Source of the DNA: Saprospiraceae bacterium
GTDB lineage: Bacteria > Bacteroidota > Bacteroidia > Chitinophagales > Saprospiraceae
Assembly (NCBI GenBank): GCA_013361075.1
Contig: JABWAJ010000003.1
Coordinates: 1-33,622 of the forward strand
Length of the DNA: 33,622 nt
Direction of reading: 5' to 3'
Every line of letters starts with the position of its first letter. Position 1 is the first letter of the stretch. A program made the translations under genes and the position numbers. Positions 1-8,158 of the stretch are shown piece by piece. A model generated the notes under the pieces. That model did not search any database, was not told the DNA's origin, and saw only the letters and a program-made list of their open reading frames with translations.

Positions 1-119
1 TGGATTATGCCGTTCAGGCCATTACTGCCGGGGTGAACCACATGCGCGACTTAAGCCCAATTTGGGAAATGTACAAAGAAGGCATAGATGTTAACTCCAT
101 TGTTTGGGAGTCGCACTAA
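1..119 (+). CDS. iscS: Cysteine desulfurase IscS, C-terminal end (partial)
   Basis: The window opens inside a reading frame (first full codon at base 3) that ends with a TAA at 117-119. The 38 visible residues start DYAVQAITAGVNHMRDLSP and end NSIVWESH, which resembles the C-terminal tail of IscS, the PLP enzyme that takes sulfur from cysteine and passes it to the IscU scaffold. The catalytic lysine and the active-site cysteine loop lie outside the window. iscU starts 54 bp downstream on the same strand, the usual isc order, which supports the call. The short visible part is why confidence is not higher; a NifS-type desulfurase is the main alternative. Confidence 0.82.
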   Translation, partial: DYAVQAITAGVNHMRDLSPIWEMYKEGIDVNSIVWESH

Positions 120-173
120 AATAAATATCAGCAACAATTCTCTATCATTGCTCAATTGATAAAACTTAGCGTC

Positions 174-593
174 ATGGCTTATTCAGATAAAGTTCTCGAA
201 CACTTCAAACACCCGCGCAACGTGGGCACTTTAGACAAAAGCAGCAAAAACGTGGGTACAGGCCTCGTTGGTGCTCCGGAATGCGGCGACGTGATGCGCC
301 TTCAGATTGAGGTGGACCCGTCAACCCAAACGATTGTGGATGCCAAGTTCAAAACGTTTGGTTGCGGATCGGCCATTGCTTCGTCTTCTTTAGCCACCGA
401 ATGGATCAAAGGCAAAACCATTGATGAAGCGGTTCAGATCAGCAATATGGACATCGTGGAAGAATTAGCGCTGCCGCCTGTAAAAATTCACTGCTCGGTT
501 TTGGCGGAAGATGCCATCAAAGGTGCCATCAAAGACTACCGTGAAAAGAATGGCCTGGCCGTTAATGTCGAACAGGCAGCTGCGACCGTATAG
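174..593 (+). CDS. iscU: Fe-S cluster assembly scaffold IscU
   Basis: This is the scaffold on which IscS-derived sulfur and iron are built into [2Fe-2S] clusters in the cytoplasm. I chose the ATG at 174 (MAYSDKV, the usual IscU start) over the TTG at 156 in the ORF track; it gives 139 aa, close to the family length. The three cluster-ligand cysteines are present at about C37 (APECGDV), C64 (TFGCGS) and C107 (KIHCSV), with the conserved Asp39. The LPPVK motif recognised by the HscA chaperone is intact at about residues 100-104. It sits between iscS and iscA. No hscA, hscB or ferredoxin gene is seen in the window, so the isc cluster here looks reduced. Confidence 0.95.
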   Translation: MAYSDKVLEHFKHPRNVGTLDKSSKNVGTGLVGAPECGDVMRLQIEVDPSTQTIVDAKFKTFGCGSAIASSSLATEWIKGKTIDEAVQISNMDIVEELALPPVKIHCSVLAEDAIKGAIKDYREKNGLAVNVEQAAATV

Positions 594-607
594 TCAATAA
601 GGTGCAA

Positions 608-700
608 AAGGCAAGGGGCAAATTGGCAAAAGGCAAAAACATCGTAATGTTTGAAGTTGCCTTTCGACAACTTACGGGTTTGCCAATTTATCCCTTGCTT
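608..700. repeat. Imperfect long inverted repeat between iscU and iscA
   Basis: The arm at 608-629 and the arm at 680-700 are near reverse complements of each other (shared core AAATTGGCAA plus a GCAAGGG block). Inside them are further nested pairs, including AAACAT/ATGTTT around 637-652 and AAAGGCAA/TTGCCTTT. Together the 157-bp gap could fold into one long imperfect hairpin. It may be a small fold-back repeat, or a structure that separates iscU and iscA expression. No terminator-like T tract follows it. Confidence 0.6.
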
Positions 701-750
701 CTTGACATTGTCTATGATCTAATATCTTAAATCTAACATCTCCATCGGTC

Positions 751-1077
751 ATGTTATTCGTAGCAGACAGCGCCAAAGAAAAAATTCTGGAAATCAAAAA
801 GAACGGAGCCCTCAGCGATGATTACTTCGTGCGGGTTTCAGTCACCAGTGGCGGGTGCTCGGGACTTTCCTATAAAATGGATTTTGACAACGAGTCGAAG
901 CCTAACGATCAGGTATTTGAAGACAATGGAACCAAAGTAGTTACCGACCTGAAAAGTTTTCTCTACCTGTTCAATTCCACGCTTGAATTCTCCGGTGGCC
1001 TCAACGGCAAGGGATTTGTGTTTAACAATCCCAATGCAGCGCGTACTTGCGGGTGCGGAGAAAGCTTCGCCGTGTAG
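751..1077 (+). CDS. iscA: HesB/IscA family Fe-S assembly protein
   Basis: This is an A-type carrier that accepts clusters from IscU and passes them to client proteins. The 108-aa length matches the family. The three conserved cysteines are seen as C36 (SGGCSGLSY) and the C-terminal C100-x-C102 in RTCGCGES. It follows iscU on the same strand after 157 bp that contain a long imperfect inverted repeat, so co-transcription is likely but the spacing leaves room for an independent signal. Sequence alone does not separate IscA from ErpA or SufA; the isc neighbours favour IscA. It converges on the DUF4837 gene with a gap of only 20 bp. Confidence 0.92.
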   Translation: MLFVADSAKEKILEIKKNGALSDDYFVRVSVTSGGCSGLSYKMDFDNESKPNDQVFEDNGTKVVTDLKSFLYLFNSTLEFSGGLNGKGFVFNNPNAARTCGCGESFAV

Positions 1078-1097
1078 TAGTAATTAATTAAGGTGCC

Positions 1098-2186
1098 TTA
1101 GTATTTCACCCCGGAAATGATGTACTCCAGCTGCTGCATGTAGTTGCGCTTGTCTTTACCCGGTGCGTGCAGAAAAGCATCAACAAACAGCAAATCTTTT
1201 TTGTCGGGGTTGTAAATCAGGTAGCTGACAAAAGCTCCCCCCATATAGTCGTTGACAATTTCCCAAATGCCACGCGCTTCCAGCACATAATTGTTATTCA
1301 GGGTTTTCGCAGATACGTACATCGGCAGGTCGGTGTCGTTGATGCGCATGTAGGTGTTGGCTTCGGAAGTGGTAATGTACTTTCGGCCAATGCTGTCGCG
1401 GATGGCCTTGATGCCTTCTTTGCTGAGCTGTTTTTTATCGGTATAGGGTACCCGTTTCAGGATCAGGTTACTGCTGATTGCATCGGTCTCCATCCGCATC
1501 CAGATCACCTCTCCGTCGCTCACAGCCTGGAAGTATTTTTCAGGAACGCGCATTTCAGCGTCCATTTTGGTTTTTACTTCCTCCATTAACTTCCGGTTTA
1601 CCTCATTCCCGAAAAATGCAGTGGCTTCAATTCGGGCCATGTTATCTTTATCGAGCCGTTTGGCAGCTGCCGCAAAATTATTTTTGATGCTTTCGATCAA
1701 GTCGTCATCTGAGTGTGCGTATTGGTAAATCAAAACCTGGTCTTTGGCCCATTTGTCCCGGCCTACCAAAGAGCGCAGTTTTTTGTCTGTTTTCGCCTGC
1801 TGCGCTTTTTCTTCCCCGATATCGCTGCGGATGAGCTGGCTCACGGGCGAATCTGCTTCATTCAGGTTGCCCACAATGAGGTAATGCTTCAACTGTTTGC
1901 GCAAAGGCTCTTTGTTCAGGTCTTCTACCGAAAAAAAACGGAGGTCGTAGATGGGCTCCGGCTGCGGCAAAATTGGATAAGCGGCAGAATAATAATAGCG
2001 GATGGTGTCCCCAACGGGGCCGTCCCAGATGCGTTTATCGGTAACGACTGCGATTTCATTAACTTTGCCATAAGCCGTGGGGACGATCCCGAGGCTTCTT
2101 TTGGCATCCGTCGTACAGGCTGTCGTCAGGGAAATAAGAAAAAAAGCGAGGGCTGACCCTAAAAAAAAACGAGCGATATGATTCAT
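1098..2186 (-). CDS. DUF4837 family lipoprotein
   Basis: The 362-aa product starts with a lipoprotein signal peptide: a hydrophobic core from about residue 8 to 22, then the lipobox LTTAC with the lipidated Cys at 24. The N-terminal mature part (GKVNEIAVVTDKRIWDG followed by VGDTIR) has the look of DUF4837, a family found mainly in Bacteroidota whose function is not known. It is expected at the outer or inner membrane facing the periplasm. It is a single gene convergent with iscA and separated by ~190 bp from moxR, which lies upstream on the same strand, so a shared transcript is possible. The family call rests on memory of conserved wording, not on a search. Confidence 0.75.
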   Translation of the reverse strand: MNHIARFFLGSALAFFLISLTTACTTDAKRSLGIVPTAYGKVNEIAVVTDKRIWDGPVGDTIRYYYSAAYPILPQPEPIYDLRFFSVEDLNKEPLRKQLKHYLIVGNLNEADSPVSQLIRSDIGEEKAQQAKTDKKLRSLVGRDKWAKDQVLIYQYAHSDDDLIESIKNNFAAAAKRLDKDNMARIEATAFFGNEVNRKLMEEVKTKMDAEMRVPEKYFQAVSDGEVIWMRMETDAISSNLILKRVPYTDKKQLSKEGIKAIRDSIGRKYITTSEANTYMRINDTDLPMYVSAKTLNNNYVLEARGIWEIVNDYMGGAFVSYLIYNPDKKDLLFVDAFLHAPGKDKRNYMQQLEYIISGVKY

Positions 2187-2373
2187 TTACAAATATCTTT
2201 TCGGAAGTTGAAGGTACTGCATTTGTATCAGATCAGATGCGTTTTTAAGTAGTTTTGGCGCATGGGAATAGCAAGAAGAATCAGACAAATCCCAGGGATT
2301 CACCTAAGCAAGACGGCATTCAGGCCTTTGTATGGCCTCCGCCGGGTTTGACTGATTGGGCAAACAGCTCTTC

Positions 2374-3345
2374 TTAAAACAACCCTTTAATGATCGCTTC
2401 TTCCGTGATGCCTTCTGCTTCTGCTTTGTAATTGCGCACGATGCGGTGGCGCAGCACGTAGTTGGCAATTTCCTGAACGTCTTCGATATCCGGAGAATAT
2501 TTCCCGCGTACAGCGGCATGGCATTTTGCGCCAAGCACCAGGTACTGTGACGCACGCGGGCCTGCACCCCAGGAAATGTATTCATTTACTTTAGCCGTGG
2601 CTCTGGCCGTGCCGGGGCGCGTTTTACTCGTCAGGTTCACTGCGTATTCCAGCACATTGTCGGATACCGGAATTTTGCGTACCAACTGCTGGAAGTGAAG
2701 AATTTCCAGCGAAGTAACCACATGCCTGAGTTGGTAATCCTGAACCCCTGTTGTGCCTTTCACCACGCGGATTTCTTCTTCATAAGAAGGGTAGTCCAGT
2801 GGAATGTTGAACATAAAACGGTCGAGCTGGGCTTCCGGGAGCGGATAAGTCCCTTCCTGCTCGATGGGGTTTTGCGTAGCCAGTACAAAAAACGGAGCAG
2901 GCAATTGATGGCGCTCGCCGCTTACAGTTACTGAGCGTTCCTGCATGGCTTCCAGCAGGGCTGCCTGCGTTTTGGGCGGAGTCCGGTTGATTTCATCGGC
3001 CAGTACGATATTGGCAAAAATTGGACCGCGGTTGAACCGGAAATGGCGGTCTTCGCCCAAAATTTCCGAACCGGTGATGTCCGTTGGCATCAAGTCGGGT
3101 GTAAACTGAATGCGTTTGAAATCCAATTCCAATACATCTGAAATGGTACTGACGAGGAGCGTTTTAGCCAGCCCCGGCACGCCAACCAGCAGGCTGTGGC
3201 CATTGCTGAACAACGAAATGAGGACTGCTTTGACGACTTCGTCCTGACCAATAATGACTTTGCCGATTTCCTTGCGCAGTTCTTTAAACGAAGCCGCAAG
3301 GGCGTCTACTGCTTCCACATCTGATTTGTAACTGATCTGGGACAT
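2374..3345 (-). CDS. moxR: MoxR family AAA+ ATPase
   Basis: MoxR ATPases are cytoplasmic chaperone-like AAA+ proteins that often help activate or assemble metal- or VWA-domain protein complexes. The Walker A motif GVPGLAKT is at about residues 55-62 and the Walker B region VLADEINRTPP at about 114-124, followed by the typical ATQNPIEQEGTYPLPEAQLDRF stretch. The ORF track starts at 3552, but the ATG at 3345 (MSQISYKSDV) is better: it has an AAAAAAAGGA ribosome site just upstream and gives 323 aa, a normal length. The extra 69 N-terminal residues look like untranslated leader. No DUF58 or VWA partner gene is adjacent, which is unusual for this family. Confidence 0.92.
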   Translation of the reverse strand: MSQISYKSDVEAVDALAASFKELRKEIGKVIIGQDEVVKAVLISLFSNGHSLLVGVPGLAKTLLVSTISDVLELDFKRIQFTPDLMPTDITGSEILGEDRHFRFNRGPIFANIVLADEINRTPPKTQAALLEAMQERSVTVSGERHQLPAPFFVLATQNPIEQEGTYPLPEAQLDRFMFNIPLDYPSYEEEIRVVKGTTGVQDYQLRHVVTSLEILHFQQLVRKIPVSDNVLEYAVNLTSKTRPGTARATAKVNEYISWGAGPRASQYLVLGAKCHAAVRGKYSPDIEDVQEIANYVLRHRIVRNYKAEAEGITEEAIIKGLF

Positions 3346-3742
3346 GTCCTTTTTTTGTTTTATACAGCGGTTCCGGCACGAGAGGCTTGCCGACAGCCAG
3401 GTTGATGATTTATTTTTATAAATGATTGATTCTGTCAACATCATGAAAGCGCTCGCAGGGCGGGCGTCAATCGGGCGGCTAAATTCTGAAAAATTCAGCA
3501 ATCGCAAAGGATTAAACGCGACAAATAGCCACAAGGTTATAAAAGACAGCAAGTTTTATGCCGGAAAGTCCCGGGAGGCAATCATTATCCCCCCTGTCGG
3601 GGGACAAACAGACCGGTTTTAAAGTTGTTATCGAAACAATAATTTCAAAGGGCACAGGTTTTAAGTAGGCAACAAAAAAACTGTTGGCTTGTATCGTTTA
3701 CTTTTATGGGCAAATTTATTCGCCTGTATAACATCTATCCGC
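3346..3742. other. Intergenic region between divergent moxR and porZ-like genes
   Basis: This ~400-bp stretch separates two divergently transcribed genes and should hold both promoters. I see no perfect TAnnTTTG box with a well-spaced upstream TTTG, no RNA gene and no convincing ORF. The ORF at 3422-3622 has no recognisable product and no clear ribosome site. A short GC-rich run (CCCCCTGTCGGGGG) at about 3591-3604 can form a small hairpin. Confidence 0.4.
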
Positions 3743-6118
3743 ATGCGAAAAATCTTACTCCTGACCCTGCTGACGGCCGCTTCCGGAGCCGTCATTTTTG
3801 CTCAGAATATTTTGCCTATAGGCCAGTGGCGGTCTCATCTGCCTTACCGCGTCGGACAATTCGTCACCCAAAGTGCGGATAAAATCTACTACGCCACCGA
3901 CCTGTCCATTGTCACTTTAGACAAAGAAGACCAGGCATCCGATTTTCTTGCAAAGGTAAATGGCCTGAGCAATACCGGCATCAGCATGATCCGCTACAAC
4001 CGCTTTAGTGATGTGTTGGTCGTCGTGTATAAAGACGCCATTATAGACTTGATAAAGCCGGAAGGTACTTCGGTAATGCGGCAAATCCGAAACTTCGCCA
4101 ACTTCAGCGGTGAAAAAAGGATCAACGATATTTTTATTGAAAACGACTCCATTATCTACCTTGCGGCTACTTACGGCGTGTCTAAGATCAACATCAAGGC
4201 CGAAGAATTTGTCTTTACTACTTTCACAGATGTAGAAGTTCGCAATGTGCAGCTCTACAACGGGGAAGTGTATGCTGCAACCGAAGACGGCATCTACCGG
4301 GTATCACCGGCCACCAGCAATATTGACGATTTCAACAACTGGAAACTGCTCGGCCCGGATCATGGCTTTCCTGCCGATTACAGTTCCAAAGCTATGGTAA
4401 GCTTTGACGGGCAGCTGATTGTAGATGTGAACGATACACTTTTTGTAGTCAACGACGGCGCATTGGCCTACTGGCATACTGAAGCGGCAGAAAACTATGG
4501 CATCTACTTTCTCACCGCAGAGGGCGCACACCTGCTGGCCGGGTATCGGTGTTCTCAACCAGGGTGTGTTTTTGGTAAAGTGCTGGTTTTTAATCCAGAT
4601 GGTACATTCTTTCCCGCTCCTCCCGGTTGTGTGAATATTCCGACCACAGCAGTGGAAGACGAGCAGGGCAGGATCTGGTTTGGCGAATTATTCCGCGATT
4701 TTCGGGTTTCCTACAATCCGTCGGGGGATGTTTTTTGCAGCCTTTTTTCTTTCGAATCCCCCTATTCCGAAAATGCATGGGCCATGACGGTTGAAAACAA
4801 CCAGTTTTGGCTGGCATCCGGGGCTTTGAACCAGCAATTGGGTTATCGCTTTCTGGAAGATGGATTTTCTTCTTTCATTGATGGGGAATGGACCATCTAC
4901 AACCGCCAGACCAGGCAGGAAATGCGCGGCATGGATGGCAGCTCCGATCCGGGATTTACATCCGACGACCTGCGCGACATTCTGGCCATTGCGGTCAGCC
5001 CGGTTTCCGGTAAAGTATACGCCGGATCCTATCTGGAAGGTTTAATCGAATTCGATCCTGCACTGGATAAAATGATGGTTTTCAACCAAAGCAATTCCAT
5101 CCTTCAGGGCGCGCTTCAGGACGAATCCCGTACGCGCATCAGCGGATTGGCTTTCGACGACGAAGACAATCTTTGGATCAGCAACCACCGGGCAGTCAAT
5201 GACAAACCCATTGTCAGGCTTGCCAAAGACGGCACCTGGAAAAGTTTCGGTGCCAATTGCGGCCAGATCGAATTGTTTCAGGTAGACGTGGATCAGAGTA
5301 ATTTCAAATGGTTTGTGACCGGCGCCAGCCAGGGAGTCATGGTTTTTGATGAAGGAGAAGAAGACCTTGATACGGATGACCGGTGCCGGAATTTTACAAC
5401 TTCCAACAGCAACCTGCCTACCAATGCCATCAATTGCCTGGTCGTTGACCTGGATGGCGACGTATGGGTAGGCACCTCTGAAGGAATTGTGATTTTTGAA
5501 TGCGGTTCCAATGCTTTCGACGGCAGTTGCCGGGGCACCCGCCCGATTGTGGAGGTGGACGGTTTTGGGGCTTACCTTCTTGAGACCGAAAACGTCAAAA
5601 CAATCGCTATAGATGGCGCCAACCGGAAATGGATCGGAACCGAAAATGGCCTTTATCTGATTTCGGCAGATGGCTCAGAACAAATTGCCCGCTTCACCGT
5701 GGATAATTCGCCGCTATTCGACAACATCATCCAGAGCATTGCTGTGAATCAAAAAACCGGCGAAGTTTTCATTTCTACACAAAAAGGAGTACTGTCTTAC
5801 CAGAGCGACGCCATCGAAGGCAACCGGGTTCACAGCGCCAAGATTGAGGTTTACCCCAACCCGGTATACTCTGATTACGACGGCCCGATCGCCGTTAGAG
5901 GCCTTGCCAGGGATGCTGTTGTAAAAATTACAGACATCCATGGCCGACTGGTGTACGAGACCAAGGCTTTAGGCGGGCAGGCCGTTTGGGATGGTCGCGA
6001 CTACAACGGGCGTCGTGCTGCCACCGGCGTTTACCTCATTTTTAGCTCCAGCAACCCCCGGTTTTCCGGTTTTGGCAACCCCGACGCTGCTGTAGCCAAA
6101 ATTGTGCTGGTCCACTGA
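3743..6118 (+). CDS. porZ: PorZ-like T9SS beta-propeller protein
   Basis: PorZ is a surface protein of the type IX secretion system that helps deliver the anionic lipopolysaccharide used to anchor secreted cargo. The product (791 aa from ATG 3743, MRKILLL) has a Sec signal peptide ending near VIFAQN. After it comes the strongly PorZ-like opening IGQWRSHLPYRVGQ and DKIYYATDLSIVTLDKED. The body contains many propeller-type blades (DGIYRVS, GRIWFGE, GDVWVGTSEGI, RKWIGTENGLYL). The last ~85 residues (VYPNPVYSD to YLIFSSS) form a T9SS C-terminal sorting domain. I preferred ATG 3743 to 3689 because it places the signal peptide at the N-terminus. A histidine-kinase-type propeller sensor is excluded by the lack of any kinase domain. 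Confidence 0.85.
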   Translation: MRKILLLTLLTAASGAVIFAQNILPIGQWRSHLPYRVGQFVTQSADKIYYATDLSIVTLDKEDQASDFLAKVNGLSNTGISMIRYNRFSDVLVVVYKDAIIDLIKPEGTSVMRQIRNFANFSGEKRINDIFIENDSIIYLAATYGVSKINIKAEEFVFTTFTDVEVRNVQLYNGEVYAATEDGIYRVSPATSNIDDFNNWKLLGPDHGFPADYSSKAMVSFDGQLIVDVNDTLFVVNDGALAYWHTEAAENYGIYFLTAEGAHLLAGYRCSQPGCVFGKVLVFNPDGTFFPAPPGCVNIPTTAVEDEQGRIWFGELFRDFRVSYNPSGDVFCSLFSFESPYSENAWAMTVENNQFWLASGALNQQLGYRFLEDGFSSFIDGEWTIYNRQTRQEMRGMDGSSDPGFTSDDLRDILAIAVSPVSGKVYAGSYLEGLIEFDPALDKMMVFNQSNSILQGALQDESRTRISGLAFDDEDNLWISNHRAVNDKPIVRLAKDGTWKSFGANCGQIELFQVDVDQSNFKWFVTGASQGVMVFDEGEEDLDTDDRCRNFTTSNSNLPTNAINCLVVDLDGDVWVGTSEGIVIFECGSNAFDGSCRGTRPIVEVDGFGAYLLETENVKTIAIDGANRKWIGTENGLYLISADGSEQIARFTVDNSPLFDNIIQSIAVNQKTGEVFISTQKGVLSYQSDAIEGNRVHSAKIEVYPNPVYSDYDGPIAVRGLARDAVVKITDIHGRLVYETKALGGQAVWDGRDYNGRRAATGVYLIFSSSNPRFSGFGNPDAAVAKIVLVH

Positions 6119-6132
6119 TTCAATTGCCTGCG

Positions 6133-7146
6133 ATGTCCGATTTGCCCCTTATCAGCATACTCATGCCGGTTCGAAATGCAGCACCTTACCTGGAAGCCTG
6201 CATCGAATCAATACTTGGGCAAACCTACTCCCATTGGGAATTGCTCCCCGTTGACGATGGTTCGGAAGACGACAGTCTGGCCCTGCTGGAACGGTTTGCA
6301 GCGCTTGACCAACGCATTCGGGTCAACCGGCACCCCGGGCACAGGGGCATTCCTGCGGCTTTACGGCTTGCTTTTTCACAAAGCCGTGGCTCGCTCCTCA
6401 CGCGCATGGATGCGGACGACTGTATGGTACCGCAAAAACTGGCGCAACTTTGCAACTTGCTGCAACATAACGGCCCCGGCCACGTAGCGACTGCCCCTGT
6501 AGCCTATTTTTCTGATACAGTTTTGGGGCCCGGTTATCTCCGCTATCAGAACTGGTTGAACGACCTGATGCAAACGGGGCGTCATTATGAGGATATTTAC
6601 AAAGAATGTGTGCTTCCGTCGCCTTGCTGGATGGCGTTTCGGGAGGATTTGCTGCGCTGCGGTGCTTTTGTTGCAGCAACGTATCCCGAAGATTATGACC
6701 TCTGTTTTCGATTTTACAAAGCCGGTTACCGCATTGTGGCAGCGAACGAACCGCTGCACTTCTGGCGGGATCATGCCAGCCGGGCTTCGCGCAACGAACC
6801 ACAGTACGCCAACCAAAGTTATTTTGATCTGAAATTGCCCTATTTTCTGGAACTCGACCACGCTCCCGATCGCCCGCTGGTACTCTGGGGGGCCGGGAAA
6901 AAAGGGAAACAAATTGCAAAACGGCTCGCTGAAAAAGGAATTTCCTTTCACTGGGTTTGTGATAACCCCGCAAAATGGGGCATCCGGCTTTTTGAAACCG
7001 AATTAAAAGACTTTCGGTGTGTTTCGGAAATGGTTCGCCCTCAATTGATCATTGCAGTAGCCGCACCGGACGGGCAGGCAGAAATTTTGAGATTTCTCCA
7101 ACAGCATACCTACCGCCCGGGGGAGGATTATTTCTTTTTTTGTTGA
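6133..7146 (+). CDS. Family 2 glycosyltransferase with C-terminal nucleotide-binding-like domain
   Basis: This is a GT-A fold sugar transferase, probably acting at the cytoplasmic face in surface glycan assembly. The opening PLISILMPVRNAAPYLEACI and the DDGSEDDS motif are typical of GT2; MDADD at about residues 94-98 is the metal-binding DXD region, and YPEDYDLCFR is the usual acceptor-side ED motif. From about residue 247 there is a separate segment (VLWGAGKKGKQIAKRLAE) with a Gly-rich Rossmann-like turn. That segment resembles the nucleotide-binding half of PglD-like proteins and is an uncommon addition. The ATG at 6133 is preferred over the TTG at 6124. It follows porZ after 14 bp, so the two are probably co-transcribed. 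The sugar substrate cannot be told. Confidence 0.85.
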   Translation: MSDLPLISILMPVRNAAPYLEACIESILGQTYSHWELLPVDDGSEDDSLALLERFAALDQRIRVNRHPGHRGIPAALRLAFSQSRGSLLTRMDADDCMVPQKLAQLCNLLQHNGPGHVATAPVAYFSDTVLGPGYLRYQNWLNDLMQTGRHYEDIYKECVLPSPCWMAFREDLLRCGAFVAATYPEDYDLCFRFYKAGYRIVAANEPLHFWRDHASRASRNEPQYANQSYFDLKLPYFLELDHAPDRPLVLWGAGKKGKQIAKRLAEKGISFHWVCDNPAKWGIRLFETELKDFRCVSEMVRPQLIIAVAAPDGQAEILRFLQQHTYRPGEDYFFFC

Positions 7147-7200
7147 CTTGTTTCTCTCCGCGTAATGACCGTTTGGGAGGCTTTGTCCATCGCGCAGGCT

Positions 7201-8037
7201 TTAGTTTTTTCTTTTGCGCTTCCCGTAATCCGGGCAACGCAAATCACCGAAATAATAGACCAATGCGATATTGGCAATGGCATAAGCGTCATTATTGCTG
7301 CTGTTGCCCCGCTGGCGGCCTTCTTCGCCAATAGGGCCATCGTTGGCACCCGGAATGGAGATTGAGCGATCTGAAAGGGCTACGGCAATTTCGCCGCGTG
7401 TTTTCAGCAGGTCGCTTTTGTCCGGATAAACGGTACTGACATCGTCCAGATAATCCGTAAACAACTGACGAACCCCCAACTCGAAATTAAGGCTCCACTC
7501 GTAACTCAGGTCGAGCTTCATGCCCATCCCAAAAGCCAGGCCGCCATGAATGTTGTAGTATTCTTCGCCTTTAAACTGCCCTTCTGTACCGAGGGGGCGC
7601 AGTTCGTAGATCTCGTCGCCGAGTCGGGCTTTGGGATTGAAATGAAACCCGGTGAGGCCCAGAAAAATATAAGGCGTAAAATAATTTTCCCGGCTGCCGT
7701 GGATGTATGGCAAAAAATTGAATTCAAACTGTGTCGTAAAGTCCACGATAGACGACTCAAAACTGAGATTTCTGGCACGTTCGAACACATTTTTAGATCG
7801 GGCGTCGTCGGCTTCAACCTTACCTACTCCCACTGAAAATTTCATACACAGGCGCTCGTTAAAATTGTAGCGTGCAAGTATTCCGGCTGAAGCACCAGGC
7901 GTGCCTAAGTTATAGCTGGTATTCAAATCTCCAAAATACCAGGACGCGCCGGCCCACGGACCGCCTTCCCAGCCCTTCTGGGCCCAAATCTGAAGAAACA
8001 TTACTGTTGCAAGGATAACTAAACCTGTCTTTTTCAC
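7201..8037 (-). CDS. DUF6089 family outer-membrane beta-barrel protein
   Basis: The 278-aa protein starts with a short Sec signal peptide ending at about IWAQ. The mature part (GGPWAGASWYFGDLN, then FNFLPYI and YFTPYIFLGLTGFHFNPKA) has the alternating aromatic pattern of a small outer-membrane barrel and matches the style of DUF6089, a Bacteroidota family of unknown role. The C-terminus, after the strand ALVYYFGD, ends in a basic KRKRKN tail, which is unusual for a barrel that should end in an aromatic residue. A TAACTTTG -7 box lies on the minus strand about 50 bp upstream. It converges with the glycosyltransferase gene. Confidence 0.78.
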   Translation of the reverse strand: MKKTGLVILATVMFLQIWAQKGWEGGPWAGASWYFGDLNTSYNLGTPGASAGILARYNFNERLCMKFSVGVGKVEADDARSKNVFERARNLSFESSIVDFTTQFEFNFLPYIHGSRENYFTPYIFLGLTGFHFNPKARLGDEIYELRPLGTEGQFKGEEYYNIHGGLAFGMGMKLDLSYEWSLNFELGVRQLFTDYLDDVSTVYPDKSDLLKTRGEIAVALSDRSISIPGANDGPIGEEGRQRGNSSNNDAYAIANIALVYYFGDLRCPDYGKRKRKN

Positions 8038-8084
8038 CGTTAAAGTTTGAGTGATGGATGTGCCCGCTTACCATTTCGGACGGG

Positions 8085-8092
8085 CAAAGTTA
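8085..8092 (-). promoter_or_regulatory. -7 promoter box (TAACTTTG) for the DUF6089 gene
   Basis: On the minus strand this octamer is a perfect TAnnTTTG, the -7 element used by the main sigma factor of Bacteroidota, 47 bp before the DUF6089 start codon. A TTTC at 8111-8114 lies 18 bp upstream and could serve as a weak -33 element. Only the -7 box is clear. Confidence 0.5.
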
Positions 8093-8158
8093 TTAATAAA
8101 CGGCAAAAGGGAAATGCGTGGTATGGCATTAACCCAAAGGAAGCCGGATTGCGCCCGC

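Noticed and set aside
3274-3552. N-terminal extension of MoxR to 3552 in the ORF track
   Set aside because: The extension is Phe/Ser-rich without MoxR similarity, while ATG 3345 has a good ribosome site and starts the conserved part.
3422-3622. 66-aa ORF between moxR and the porZ-like gene
   Set aside because: No ribosome site or domain; the region is better explained as a divergent promoter region.
6376-6973. Two 191-aa antisense ORFs inside the glycosyltransferase gene
   Set aside because: They lie fully opposite a well-supported GT2 gene, have no recognisable domains and show the composition of a shadow frame.
7128-7365. Several 60-105-aa ORFs across the glycosyltransferase/DUF6089 junction
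   Set aside because: They overlap two supported convergent genes and have no domain.
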